Source: Datisca glomerata
Lineage: Eukaryota; Streptophyta; Magnoliopsida; Cucurbitales; Datiscaceae
Direction of reading: 5' to 3'
DNA: 64,000 nt
Assembly (NCBI GenBank): GCA_003255025.1
Contig: QANY01005060.1
Location: 62,001-126,000 of the forward strand
Made by a program: the position numbers and the translations under genes. The notes beneath the pieces are model-generated. The model was not told where the DNA came from. It did no database searches and worked only from the letters and a program-made list of their open reading frames with translations. Shown here one piece after another: positions 42,942 to 55,155 of this stretch (position 1 is the stretch's first letter; the number at the start of each line of letters is the position of its first letter).

Positions 42942-44570
42942 ATGACTCCCACTTCGAGTGTGATAGAAGATCAAGTTACGGTAGCCCAATGGTCAGAGGT
43001 AGGAGATTGTCTGAAAAAGGAAGACGTTGTTCTTCTACCATCAATCATTAAGATAAAGTTCTCACGCATTGACTTGGAGAGCTTGAAGAAGATATGGGGG
43101 GATTTTTCACCAGAGCAGAAAAGTTTATTTGTCAGAAAATATGGTCACATATCTTATATGTTGTATATTGTAGTCAACGTTCCCGTCCTTGAAGCTTTAA
43201 TGCATTTCTGAGACCCTCATTTAGATGTTTCACCTTCGAAATAATCGATCTTACTCCCACAATTGAAGAATATCAAGCACTACTGAATGTCCCATTGTAA
43301 AATGCAGACAAAGTTTATAACTATGACAAAAAACTCATATTGAAGAGAGCTTTGTCTAAGCTCTTGGGTACTGTCCATGCGTCTGAGATTAAGAAAAGGT
43401 TGAAAGTTAAAGGGGGAAATGAGTGTGTGTCGTTGGATTACCTCCTAGATCTCACCCAAAATTTCTTGAAGGAGGATAAGGGCATGACTCTTTATGCACT
43501 GTGTATTTATGGCACCGTGTTATTTCCAAAGATCCAAGGTTATATGCATGATAAAGTGATAAAAATGTGCCTTCAAGTCGAACATCGTGTTAACCCTGTT
43601 ATCTCAATTCTCGCTGAGACTATCCGTTCTTTGAATCACATCCGAGTGTCTGGAAAAGGAAAGTTCATCGGCTCTTCAACTTTTTTCTGTATTTGGATTC
43701 TCAGCCATTTAAGATTTCCGCTAGATTTCAAATGTCCTCAAGTTAAGCTCTCAAGTTCATGGATGAAGATGAGGATCCCTATTGCAGAATTTGGAATGGC
43801 CAAATGGAATCAGAAAGCCCATTGGATGCGGTTAACACCAATGATCTACAGATGTGGTGATTTTCAATGGGTTTCGCTGCCGGGACCATGGGGTTTTACT
43901 AGTTATGCTCCGCTAATGGCACTCCGTCAATTATACATGAGACAGTTTATCCCCACCACGCATGCATTAAAGGATATTGAAGTTAGTTATGATTCTCAAG
44001 AAATTGAACAAAAACTACATCAGCTGATTGGAGCTTGGAAAATAACAAGAAGGATGCGAAATGAGAAGAATCGGATGAACTGCACAAAGGAGTATGAAGC
44101 ATGGCTTGAGAGTAGAAACAAAATAATTATTGCTTTACCAATTGAGGATGTACCATCAGCCAAATCACTGGAAGTTCATCAAAATATTGCTAAAAAGGAG
44201 GAGCTAGATGAGTTATATGAGGAGCGTCAAAAAGTTCTAGCCCTCTTGGAAGAAAACAGATGACTAGCAGTCGAGGCGAATTTATCTGAGAAACACAGAA
44301 TCAAAGCTGAAGAACGACTCAAAGAGTTAAGAAATAAGGTTGAGGATCAGGCGTATCTAAAGCGAAAAAACTCAGAGATTGGAACTGACACTCGCCAATT
44401 GAGCAACAAAATTAGAAAGATAGCGGAAGACAATGAGAACTTGCGACGGGTAATCTACGAACATAAGGATCAAATTGTAAAGTTAGAGAGGAAAAATAAA
44501 CTGGTACGAGAAATTCTAGAAGAGGTGAAGGGAACTGTTGATAAAAAAATGCGTACATCGTCGAGTTAGA
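42942..44570 (+). pseudogene. Ogre ORF1 (extra ORF before gag), broken
   Basis: Ogre-type elements carry a gene of unknown function before gag. Piece 1, 42942-43211, holds LKKIWGDFSPEQKSLFVRKY and MLYIVVNVPVLEAL. After a stop and frameshifts, 43340-44263 holds SKLLGTVHASEIKKRL, CVSLDYLLDLTQNFL, MTLYALCIYGTVLFP, RCGDFQWVSLPGPWG and QFIPTTHAL. One further stop (44261-44263) precedes a Glu/Lys/Arg-rich heptad-like stretch to about 44570 that predicts a coiled coil. The wording fits the plant retrotransposon domain annotated in databases as DUF7745, from memory. Function unknown. Confidence 0.75.
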
Positions 44571-45250
44571 AGAGCAATATGACGCATTACGATGAATCAT
44601 TGATAATTTACAAGTTGATTTAGAGAATCAGAAAGTTAAAAAGGCTGAGTCAACAAATGATTCTGAAGAATTATTGAAAGTCATCGCAAGCCTTGAGCAC
44701 CAACTTAGAGCTTATCAGAACGTGGCAAAGAAATTAGCAAGAAACAATGATGCTAATGTTGATATACTGAGATATGATTATTAGTTGCTACAACAAGAGT
44801 ACAACTCGATTCGACAATGATCTGGGCATGCTGTGGAATGGCTTAAAGGCATGGCTGTGAGAGCGGGCAATTTGGCAGAACAAGCTTCATCTTTGAGGGG
44901 AAATGTCTTGCCCATCCATCCTAATAGAGAGACCTTGTCTAAGTTTTTGGAAGAAGTCAACCGGGACTTGGGTCATTTTGGTTGTATGAACTCATATTTT
45001 GAAGTAATGTAATTGACTCCTACATACTCAAATATAGTGGATGGCTCTACTAATTGAATGAAATTGATTACTTCAGAACTTCCACTTGGCGCAGTATCAT
45101 TTCTCATGCATAAATTTACTCTCATTATTTCTTATTTTTATTAGCAAAAATCTACATCTCATTGCTTTATTTTTATTTATTTTAAAAAATTTTCCAAAGA
45201 TAGCCCGAAAACTTCGACATCCCTATCAAACTCGAGCTCAAATTAGGGTC

Positions 45251-46555
45251 ATGGACGAGCAAGAAAGAGAGCAATCACGAGAGGAAATGAAGGAAGAGAT
45301 TAGGGAGCTATAAGAGCAAATGGCTAAAGTCCTCGAACTCCTCGCCGCAAGTAAGGGAAAGGCCTATTTTGAAAATCCGCAAGGGGCTCAATCATCACAA
45401 AATCAACTGCCAAACGATACTCCACTTTACCCTCCTAGGTTCACTCCAACCTATCAACGTCATCAGGTTGACCAGTTTCAGCATGCTTCACCACCAATAA
45501 ATATCCAGCATCATCCATTTCCAAATGTCCAGGAAACAATGCAGACAGGGAAAACTGGGTACAACGCATCTGCGATGGCATGTGGTCACAACCAAGTTTT
45601 CACTTCACAAGGTGAACTCGTTAATGAGCCAATCATCATAACCGATGTTGATGACCTAAAGATGCAGAAGCCTATTACCAAGCCAAGTGACGACCCACGA
45701 TCAAAAGATAAATTGGACTTTCTGGAGGAGAGATTACGTGCTATTGAAGGATCTGATTTATACGGTACCATTGATGCCACCCAATTATGTTTGGTCCCTG
45801 ATGTGAACATCCCACATAAATTCAAACTACCTGAGTTTGAAAAATATGATGGTAGTATGTGCCCCAGAAGTCACCTTATTATGTACTGCAGAAAAATGGC
45901 TGCTTGCGCAAATGATGCTAAGTTGCTGATTCATTTCTTTCAAGATAGCCTGATGGGGGCCGCATCTTGTTGGTATATCCAATTGGATAACCAACATATT
46001 CAGAGGTGGAAAGATCTAGCAGATGCTTTTTTAAGACAATATAAGTACAACATAGACATAGCCCCTGATCGTTTGGACTTACAAAGGATGGAGAAAAAGC
46101 CTACAGAAGGCTTTAAAGAATATGCACAAAGGTGGAGGGAATTAGCTGCTCAGGTACACCCCCCATTGTCAGACAAGGAGATGGCTGAAATGTTTATTAA
46201 CACCTTGAGACCTCCATTCTATGATAGGATGATTGGAAACGCTTCAAACAACTTCTCTAACATCATAGTGATCGGTGAAAGGATTGAGTATGAGATAAAG
46301 AATGAAAGAATTTTGGAAATCATATCAGATACATCGTCAGTAAAAAAGGGGCCTCCATTGAAGCGAAAAGAAGGGGATGTGCAGATGATCAATTCCAGGT
46401 ACCCATCACAAGATGTGAACCCGAGATCAGGATTTTCAAAGTATGGGGAAGGACCCAAGTCTATGACATCATATGTGGCTAATACCTCGCAAATTTTGTA
46501 CAATTATTACTCTCAACAATCAACATTTCAAAACAACCCAAGACCCTGTTTCTGA
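45251..46555 (+). pseudogene. Ogre gag, broken
   Basis: Gag forms the particle that packages the RNA. The likely start is ATG 45251 (MDEQEREQ), with one in-frame TAA at 45311-45313 before MAKVLELLAASKGK. The retrotransposon-gag domain is at about 45880-46330: LIHFFQDSLMGAASCWY, RWKDLADAFLRQYKYN, LQRMEKKPTEGFKEYAQRW, MAEMFINTLRPPFYDRM. The frame stops at 46555 and coding sense resumes shifted from 46635. Confidence 0.88.
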
Positions 46556-46634
46556 CCACCGACTCACCAGCAAAATGTTGGTCAGGCTGATCAGCCTCTG
46601 AGGGGAAATAGAAATACTCAATTTTTTATCCAAT

Positions 46635-48450
46635 ATGATCCAATCCCCATGTCATATACAACTCTTACCTCAATTGATACAGAATAATCAATTGGTGCCA
46701 ATTCCTTATGAACCTCTACAACCACCATACCCAAGGTGGAATGATCTGACTGCTCACTGTGAATATCATGCTGGGGCAGTGGGACATTCGACTGAGAATT
46801 GCACGGCGTTAAAAGGTAGAGTACATGCACTGATCAAGGCTGGATGGTTGAATTTCAAAAAAGCTAATGGGAATCCAGATATCAATTCCAACCCTCTACC
46901 AAATCATGGGAATCCTGCCGTAAATGCAATTGAGGAATATTTTTCATATGGAAAGAGGGACGTGGAATATGTGAGCACGTCAATGGAAACACTTTTCCAT
47001 CTTCTTTCTAGAGCAGGGTACACCTACCCAACACGCTCATAGGATGAGGGCGTTTCTAGGAAGCCTATGCATGACTTTGATTGTTTGTTTCATAAGAAGG
47101 TGACGGGGCATACAATTGAGGAATATGCTGATTTTAAAAAGGAAGTGCAAAAGTTGTTGGATGCAAAGATACTTACAATAAGTCAGAAAGGAGAAAGGGA
47201 ACACCAAGAAGATGACTCTTTAGTCCTCATGATAACTAAAGAATCATCTGAAGTTAATGTTGAAATGTCGTCCTATATCCCAAAACCTCTCACAATACAT
47301 TACGAGGAAAAGTCAACTCACACCACTACGTCTTATGCTCTGATGCCTATCACCATTCAAAAACTGGGTGCGTTCGCTTACAAAGATTCAAGAGCAGTAC
47401 CATGGACGTACATATATGAGGTTATTACAAGCGGTAACGACAAAACTCAAGAGCTAAATCCGTCTGACCTCGATCTCCTCATAACTAATATTTCAGGAGT
47501 AGGTGGGATGACGAAGAGTGGCAGATGCTACACGCCAGAAGTTTTGAAAATGGATAAAAGCGATGAGTTTGAAAGGCAAAGGAAATGGAAGGCCAAAGAA
47601 GGCGACAATGGTCATGAATTCCAAGGAGAAATGCATGGCGGCCAAGTGATAGGCCCAGATATAATAAGAGGTACGGAGAAAGAAAGAGCAGTGTATGAAA
47701 AAGAAGTATGTGAATTTTTTAAGCTCATCAAGCGAAGCGAGTATAAGGTGATAGAATAACTTAATCGCTTACCTGCTCACATATCTTTACTTTCACTCTT
47801 TCTGAATTTTGAACCACATCGCCAAGCATTATTGAAGGTTTTGAATCAAGCATATGTGTGTCATGACATTACGGTGGAGAAGTTGAGTGGAATTGTGAGA
47901 AATATTACCGCACCAAATTTTATCAATTTCACAGATGATGAAATCCGGGCCGATGGTACTGGGCACACCAGAGCTTTACATATATCCATAAAATGTAAGG
48001 ATTATGTTGTTGCAAAAGTATTGATTGATAACGACTCATCTCTAAATATAATGCCAAGATCTACACTAGCAAAGCTCCCAGTGGACGTGACACATATGCG
48101 GCCGAGCATGATGATAGTAAGAGCATTCGACGGTACTCGAAGAGAAGTAATCAGAGACATAGAGATACCTATTCGAATCGGACCATGCATATTCAATATT
48201 GTTTTCCAAGTGATGGACATAAATCCAGCGTACAGTTTTCTTTTGGGTCGACCATGGATTCACTCTGCTGGGGCGGTACCGTCTTCCTTACATCAGAAGC
48301 TGAAATTCATAATGGATCATAAATTCATTTGTATATATGGGGAAGAAGATTTATTGGTATCCAAGCCAGCCACCATGCCATATATCGAGGCGGCAGAGGA
48401 AGCATTGGAGTGCTCATTTCGATCATTTGAGATTGTGAACACCGCGTTTG
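46635..48450 (+). pseudogene. Ogre gag C-terminus and aspartic protease, broken
   Basis: One frame with two stops (47040-47042 and 47757-47759). 46730-46830 gives a zinc-knuckle-like CEYHAGAVGHSTENC, and 47067-47130 a second such stretch. The aspartic protease is at 47832-48450: VLIDNDSSLNIMP is the active-site region, where relatives have DNGSS, so a Gly is replaced by Asp; then YSFLLGRPWIHSAGAVPSSL. The sequence breaks off after FEIVNTAFV, where relatives continue into reverse transcriptase. Confidence 0.85.
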
Positions 48451-48830
48451 TTTGGGGCAATTCTCATATCTCCCGAGAAAAAGTTGTTTCCATTCACGGC
48501 AAAACTATGCTTTGACTGCACAAACAATGTGGCAGAATATGAGGCATGTTCCATGGGAATTCAAGCAGCTTATGATATGAAGATAAAGAAGCTTCGAGTT
48601 TACGGAGATTCGTTATTGGTGATATGACAACTAAACGGGGAATGAGAAGCTAGAGACTCCAAGTTGGTACCTTACAACAAACATGTAACTAAGTTAAGCC
48701 GAACTTTTGAAGTGATCTCATTTGACCATATACCTAGAGAGAATAATCAAATTGCAGATGCACTGGCAACTCTAGCTTCCATGTTCACCGCAGACTTTAA
48801 GGAAGAAGTGCAACCCATAAAAATTGAGAA
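48451..48830 (+). pseudogene. Ogre RNase H, fused to protease by RT deletion
   Basis: From 48451 in a new frame: FGAILISPEKKLFPFTAKLC, FDCTNNVAEYEACSMGIQAA, KLRVYGDSLLVI, then TGA at 48625, a second TGA at 48643, and ISFDHIPRENNQIADALATL. The conserved E (AEYEA) and D (YGDS) of this RNase H are present, as is NQIADALA near the end. The first part of the domain and all of RT are missing. Confidence 0.88.
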
Positions 48831-48959
48831 GCGAGATTTTCCTGCTCACTGTATGAGTATTGAAGAAGAGCCAGACACGAGACCGTGGTATTACGACATC
48901 CAGAAGTATATAAAGAGTGGAGAATATCCATCCAAAGCTTCTGAGAATGATAAACGCAC

Positions 48960-50133
48960 TATTAGAAGATTGTCCATGAGTTTCTTTTTGAATGGTGAAA
49001 TACTCTACAAAAAAAACTATGATATGGTGCTCTTAAGATGTGTTGATGCAAGGGAAGCGAATCAAATCATAGATGAAGTTCACGAAGGAATTTGTGGAGT
49101 TCATGCTAATGAACATATGATGTCTAAACAAATCTTGAGAGCAGGATATTATTGGTTAACTCTAGAATCTGACTGCATCAAGTACGCTAAGAAATATCAT
49201 AAATGTCAAATTTATGCGGATAAAATTCACGTAACCGCATCCCCTTTACATGTAATGGCCGTGCCTTGGCCGTTCTCTATGTGGGGCATAGACGTCATTG
49301 GTCCCATCACACCCAAAGCCTCTAACAGGCATCGTTTCATTTTGGTATCTATAGATTATTTTACCAAATGGGTGGAGGCAAGTTCTTATTCGAGTGTAAC
49401 CAGAAGTGCGGTTGTTAAGTTTATTAAAAAGGAGATAATTTGTCGATATGGTCTACTTGGAAGGATCATCACAGATAATGGGATAAATTTAAATAACAAG
49501 ATGATGAAAGAATTATGTGAGCAATTCAAAATTAAGCATCATAATTCATCTCTTTATCGTCCGAAAATGAACGGAGCAGTGGAAGCAGCCAATAAGAACA
49601 TAAAAAGGATAATAGAGAAGATGATGGAGGTTTATAAAGATTGGTATGAGATGCTCCCGTTTGCACTGCATGGGTACCACACATCAGTCCGAACATCAAC
49701 TGGGGCAACGCCATTCTCTTTGGTATATGGCATGGAAGCGATCCTTCCAATTGAGGTGGAAATTCCCTCCCTCAGAGTCTTGATGAAGGAGAAATTAGAA
49801 GAAGCAGAGTGGGTACAGACACGATATGAGTAATTGAATTTCATCAAGGAAAAAAGATTGACTGCATTATGTAGAGGGCAATTATATCAAAGAAAAATGA
49901 TGCACGCATATGACAAAAATTGCGTTCCTGATGTTTCCGAGAAGGAGACTTGGTGTTAAAAAAATATACTCCCATATCAAAAGGATCATCGGGAGAAGTG
50001 GACCCCAAATTATGAAGGACCTTTCATTGTCAAGAAGGTTTTCTCGGGAGGAGCTCTCATGCTAACAAACATGGATGGAGATGATTTACTGCACACGGTT
50101 AATTCTGATGCAGTCAAGAAGTACTTTGTTTGA
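48960..50133 (+). pseudogene. Ogre integrase, broken
   Basis: Inserts the cDNA into the genome. HHCC zinc finger at about 49080-49225: HEGICGVH, then CIKYAKKYHKCQIYAD, in which the first Cys of the usual CHKC is Tyr. Catalytic core: WGIDVIGPI (first Asp), IITDNG (second Asp) and NGAVEAANKN (Glu). The frame is open to 49833; after a stop and shifts the C-terminal part follows to TGA 50131-50133: KWTPNYEGPFIVKKVFSGG and VNSDAVKKYF. Confidence 0.9.
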
Positions 50134-50970
50134 CCGCTCTAAGTATGAGAAAAATGAAAATAAAAAAAATGTTAAAAAAAATAAAGCTGTCTCGGATATT
50201 GGAGAAATTCTTCTTACATTTTTTTTTTCCAAACCATCGTTTGTAAACATTGTTCATCATCAATGAAGAGCCTTTTTTTTTCTTTCCCAGTTGACAAATA
50301 CATATACTTCATCTTCTCCTTAATTCCATTATTTCTTATTTCTCTCAGTTCTAAGATATCATTAATTACTCTTGAAATAACTTAGAAGCATAAACTTGGT
50401 TAGGTGAAAGCTAATTGAAAAAAATTGAAACTAAGAAAGGTGATTTGATTGCAAAGTAAAATTTAAAAAGTCATCACGAGAAAGGTCAAGATGCGCATGA
50501 CAAAAGCTAAAGCGCAATTGGAGGATTACCCAATTAGAAGTACAGAAGAGAAGTAGAGAAATTATTCACCACAGACATGGAGCCAAATACTGGGGCATAA
50601 ACTAATAAATAAGGATGTATAATTTTCCTACAAGTATGCTCGATACTTCATTGTGAGTCAATGATCCTAGACCAAGTGATTGTTCTAAAGGGTGTTGGAT
50701 ATGGCTAAAAATCATCATATAATTTTCTTATAAAGGTTCACAATCATGCATAGCATGCATGCATTCAAAATCATTATTTTACATTTATGTTCAAGAATTA
50801 CAATGCATAGACATGCACCGCATTAGTTGTTCTAACAAATTCAGGTGCTTGAATCACTTAATGATATTCTTTCAAAATTCACACATGATTTTCCAACATT
50901 TAAAGCATGCATTAGTCTAGCTTTTGTTGTCATGAGACTTGCATAAGTCAACTTCAATATAAGTTAATAG
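50134..50970 (+). other. Ogre 3' untranslated region, unique part
   Basis: Noncoding sequence between integrase and the tandem repeats. No reading frame of note. Confidence 0.6.
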
Positions 50971-51612
50971 GGTTAAATCGAATAGAGTCGAGGTCGAAGC
51001 CCGGTATCAGCACCTGGTCTATTTCTGTTTCAAATATCTTCGGTTAAATCGAACCCGACTTGGTCGCGGTCGAAGCCCATTATCAGCACCTGGTCCATTT
51101 CAATTAATATGGTTAAATCGAACCCGCATTGAGTTGAGGTCGAAGCCCGGTGTCAGTGACTGGTCCATTTAAATTAATATAGTTAAATCAAACCCGAATT
51201 TAGTCAAGGTCGAAGCCTGCATCCATCCAGGTCCGTTTTCCCTTTCAAATATCTTCGGTAAAATCAAACCCGACTTGGTCACGGTCGAAGCCCGATGTCG
51301 GCATCGGGTCCATTTTTGTTTCAAATATCTACGGTTAAATCGAATCCGTACTAAGTTGAGGTTCAAGCCTGCATCCATCCAGATTCATTTTCCTTTCAAA
51401 ATATCTTCAGTTAAATCGAACCCGACTTGGTCGCGGTCGAAGCTAGGTGTCAGCGCCTGGTCCATTTCAATATCTACGATTAATCGAACCCACACTGAGT
51501 CAAGGTCGAAGCCTGTATCCATCCAGGTCCGTTTTTTTTCAAATATCTCAGTTAAATCGAACCCACATTGAGTGAGGTCGAATCTTGTGTCCATCCAAGT
51601 CCATTTCGCTCC
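50971..51612 (+). repeat. 70-77-bp tandem repeat in Ogre 3' region, nine units
   Basis: Units start near 50971, 51042, 51111, 51181, 51256, 51333, 51409, 51478 and 51549, each a variant of GGTTAAATCGAACCCGACTT, GGTCGAAGCC, then CAGCACCTGGTCCATTT. Two variant types (CGACTTGGTCGCGG and ACTGAGT(C/T)GAGG) partly alternate. Such hypervariable 3' repeats are known in Ogre and other Tat elements and can seed satellite DNA. Confidence 0.92.
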
Positions 51613-51735
51613 CATTCTATCTCATAGAGCCTTATTTAGTTGAGGTTTTTATTCCCTATTTCATATATTATTTTCTTGTACCGATCAAAATACTTTTCTA
51701 CACCTTTGTACACTTTCTGAGATCAGAAGCGTGCT

Positions 51736-51748
51736 CAAAGGGGGCTGC
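51736..51748 (+). other. Polypurine tract of the Ogre element
   Basis: CAAAGGGGGCTGC directly precedes the 3' LTR start TGTAG at 51749; primes plus-strand synthesis. Confidence 0.75.
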
Positions 51749-53816
51749 TGTAGATACTGTATTTTATCCGATCTAATACATTAAATATACATACTTTGTA
51801 TTTTGACTCATATAATAATCCAAGACTATATGTATAATTTAAAAACTAATCCAATACTAAAATAAGAAAAGTGGTACAAGGACTAAAAAGTAAAAATTAA
51901 AAAAAAAAGATTAAAAGTAAAAAAGACAAACCCTAATTTTGCCTATAAATTGAGATGGGGTCTTCACTTGAGAGGGGGTCTCTTTGGAGTGGAGAAAAGG
52001 AAGCCATATTTTTAGAGTGAGAGAGGGGTCGGAGTGAGAAAAAGAGGTGATTTTAGAGAGAAGAAGAGGTTCTACACTTCTATTATTTTCATCTTCTTCC
52101 ATCCTTTTTCTTAAGGTAGCTTAAAAGTTTTGTACATTTGCTCATAACATATTTTGTTCATCTCTCTTTTTCATATTCATGTAGTTGATATCTTTTGTAT
52201 TTTTTTTTCTTTTCACACATAAGTTGATTGTTCATTTTTTATCATTTCTCCTACTTTAAATCTTAACCCTTTAATTTCATGCATTGATGATTTCTTTACA
52301 AGTTGGATAATGAGATGTCATTATCATCAACTCAATTAATGAGGATGATGATAAAGCTTTTAAAGGGTGGAAAAATTAACCCAATGTGAATCAACTCTTT
52401 AATGGGTTGAAAGTGTACATTTGATACAAAGATCCCCTAGGATAATTTTTCACACATAACAATGCATAAAATAGAGAGTAAAACCTCTATAAAAGATTAT
52501 GCAAATATCTAAGTTTTGAAATTTTCAATTTCCCTACAAGTTTTTTTTCTTTTTAAATATTATGTTCATCATTTTTGTGACATTTTTTTGAACTAATTAT
52601 CATCCATGATCACCCCCTTTGTTATTTGATTAGCAATAACTAATGAGGGAAGGAAGGAAAAATGATAATTAGTAGACTAGGTAGTCAAAATAAAAATAGA
52701 CATATTTATTTTAAAAAAATCTATTATTTTTCGTCACTTTTCTTTCAATTTTTTATCATTTATTTATTTAATATTATTATTATTATTACTATTATTATTA
52801 TATCATAATATATTATATTAAAAAAAATATATCCGTTGCATTGCAACAAAGGAGACTTTCCTCTGTTGCACACAATTGCAATAGAGGAAAGTCTTCCTCT
52901 GTTGCAGCTGCAATTACTGTGACTTTTGCATATATATATATATATTGTTTTTTGTTTTTTTTTATTTTAAATTTCTTTTTATTTATTTTTCTTTCATTTA
53001 CTACATAGTTTTGTTTTTTACATTATGCTTGTATGAATTTTTTTATGCATGTTTTATGTAATCTCAACATTTTATGTTTTCTATAATTTGACATCCTATA
53101 ACTTTATCTCTATTCTTTTACTTCCATTTTGTTGTAATTATTAACATTTATTTTCTTTACATGTCTATTTATTTAGCATTCTTATATCGTCATGCTTATA
53201 ATGTGATTATTGTATTATTCCCTCATTATTAGAGTCAATGTTCATGTATGTGTGGATTATAATTTTTACAATTAGATTTAAATTTTGTTACTTCCATTGT
53301 TTAATTTTCACTAAACAAAAGCCGACGATGGACTTTGAGATTTATGGGATACCAAATTTCTCGAATTACTGAGGTGAGGAGTTATTCTTGGGATACCGAG
53401 AATAACTCTAATAATGCTTTGATTTAAAAATATATAAGAACACAAAAAAATAATTTTTCAATGGTCTTTGAACCACCCATTAAAAGTAATTTATTTTGTT
53501 CATTTTTATGATACAAAATGCATCAAATGGGACATTCAAAAATGAATCTCTTTAACATTTGCCTTAAAATAAAAAATTGGATAGCATTTGATTAAATTTG
53601 GTAACCATTTTATACTGGGTGTTGTGGGGTGCTAATACATTCCCCACACACAAACGACTCCCGAATCAACTTTGAGTTTTCGTAGACCAAAATTTTTATA
53701 TTAAAATTGGGTGACCAATCACACCCTAAAATGATTGGTGACGACTCCAAATTTCTTTTTTCCTTCAAAAAATGATTTTTTTAATCGCCGCTCCGCGTCG
53801 CGCGCATGTTGTGACA
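51749..53816 (+). repeat. 3' LTR of the Ogre element (2068 bp)
   Basis: Starts TGTAGATACT and ends TTGTGACA, followed by CCACC (53817-53821). Full-length partner of 40438-42307, carrying 184 bp that the other lacks at its N. It has the same hairpin at about 52840-52907 and a (TA)n run at about 52931-52946. Confidence 0.93.
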
Positions 53817-53829
53817 CCACCTATTGGAC

Positions 53830-54560
53830 ATCATAAGTCATAGATTACCATTTTGCCCTTCTAGTCTCTAGATAATAGCCAAAGAATATGCATGGCTTAA
53901 ACCTTGAGTGTAACTTTCCAGTCTTGAGTCTAAGAACGCGAGCTGGACACCCCAATATACAGAAATGACGCAAACTAGGTTTGGAGCCATTCCATAACTC
54001 TAAAGGAGCCTTGTTACAGACTTAGAGGGCATTATATTTAAAATGTAAGTTGTCGTGGGTAGTGTATATCTCCAAAATGTAAGTGACAATGATGAGTAGC
54101 TTAACATCGACTTAACCATATCTAATCAGGTTCGGTTTCTCCTCTCTGCAACATCATTTTGCTGTGGTGTTCCATGTGTTGTAAGTTGGGATGTGATTCC
54201 ACACTTCAGCAAATAATCATTGAATTCTAAATCCAAGTATTTACCACATTGATCGGATTGAAGGGTTTTCAATGATTTACCTAATTACTTTTCAGCTACA
54301 GCCTTGAAGTCTTTAGACTATCCAAAAGTTTCAGCCTTTCGATGCATTAGGTAACTATAACCATATCTTGAGTAGTCGTCAATGAAAGTGACAAAATACT
54401 CAAAACCACCTCTAGCTTGTTCATTGATCGGTTCACAGACATCACTATGTACTAACTCAAGCGGTTCTCTCTGACCATTTCCTGTGAAATGTCTCTTGGT
54501 CATTTTACCCTCTAGATATGATTCATAAACAGGAAGATTTTTAACTTTTAGCTCTCTCAA
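53830..54560 (-). pseudogene. Copia integrase fragment
   Basis: Minus strand: KMTKRHFTGNGQREPLELVH, SDVCEPINEQARGGFEYFVT, FIDDYSRYGYSYLM, then with shifts FNDYLLKCGITSQLTTHGTP, QQNDVAERRNRT and an ILNIMPSKSV stretch near the end. The catalytic Asp, Asp (in degraded sequence) and Glu region (VAERRNR) can be traced. The Gly of QQNGVAER is Asp. Ends at the Ogre element. Confidence 0.85.
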
Positions 54561-54592
54561 AGCACCATTCTTTCTTCACATGTTTAACCTAT

Positions 54593-55015
54593 CTAGTTAA
54601 TATGTCTCAACCTAAGATGCCATAAATATGTGTTATCATCATAAACTCTTTGTCGTTTGATATTTTTACATTTTGCTACTTTAAATAATTCAAAATTATT
54701 TAACGCGTGTTCGGTTAGTTTAAGCATATACAATCCATTTATAATTTTAGCAAGACATATATTGAATCCATTCTTAGAAATAATGAACTCTTTATTATTG
54801 AAAGAAACTTCAAATAACTGTTCTTGCAAAAATGAAAAAGAAATCAAATTCCTAAAAAAATCATAAATATAATAAACATTGTTCAAAACTAAGTAATTAT
54901 ATCCAAAAAGTAAACGAACTGTCCCTAATGTTTTAGCTGACATGAGTGCACCACTGCCAACTCTCAAAATGACCTCGCCATCAGCCAGCTCCCTTAACGA
55001 ATCAAGCATCTGCAA
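54593..55015 (-). pseudogene. Copia protease/GAG-pre-integrase fragment
   Basis: Open minus-strand frame: LRELADGEVILRVGSGALMS, VRLLFGYNYLVLNNVYYI, FEVSFNNKEFIISKNGF, then YLWHLRLRHIN, the pre-integrase signature. Upstream the protease active site is degraded. Confidence 0.88.
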
Positions 55016-55155
55016 AGAAGAACAACATGGTTAGTGGCTCCTGAATTAAGTATCTAAGATGACAAATTATATTCCACTAAACAAGCTTCAAGTACAAGTA
55101 AATCATATTTACATTTATTTTTTAGCTAAGAGAGATATTTGTTACAATTTCTCTT

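Larger units (their letters stand above)
40438..53816 (+). mobile_element. Ogre/Tat-type Ty3/Gypsy LTR retrotransposon lacking RT (13.4 kb)
   Basis: Complete from LTR to LTR with a CCACC duplication. Order: LTR, PBS, an extra ORF1 (42942-44570), gag (45251-46555), linker and protease, RNase H, integrase (to 50133), tandem-repeat 3' region, PPT, LTR. An additional ORF before gag, a tRNA-Arg-type PBS and repeats in the 3' untranslated region are hallmarks of Ogre elements. The reverse transcriptase is missing: protease sequence runs straight into RNase H near 48450. Several stops and frameshifts are present. The element can only have moved with proteins supplied by a relative. Confidence 0.93.
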
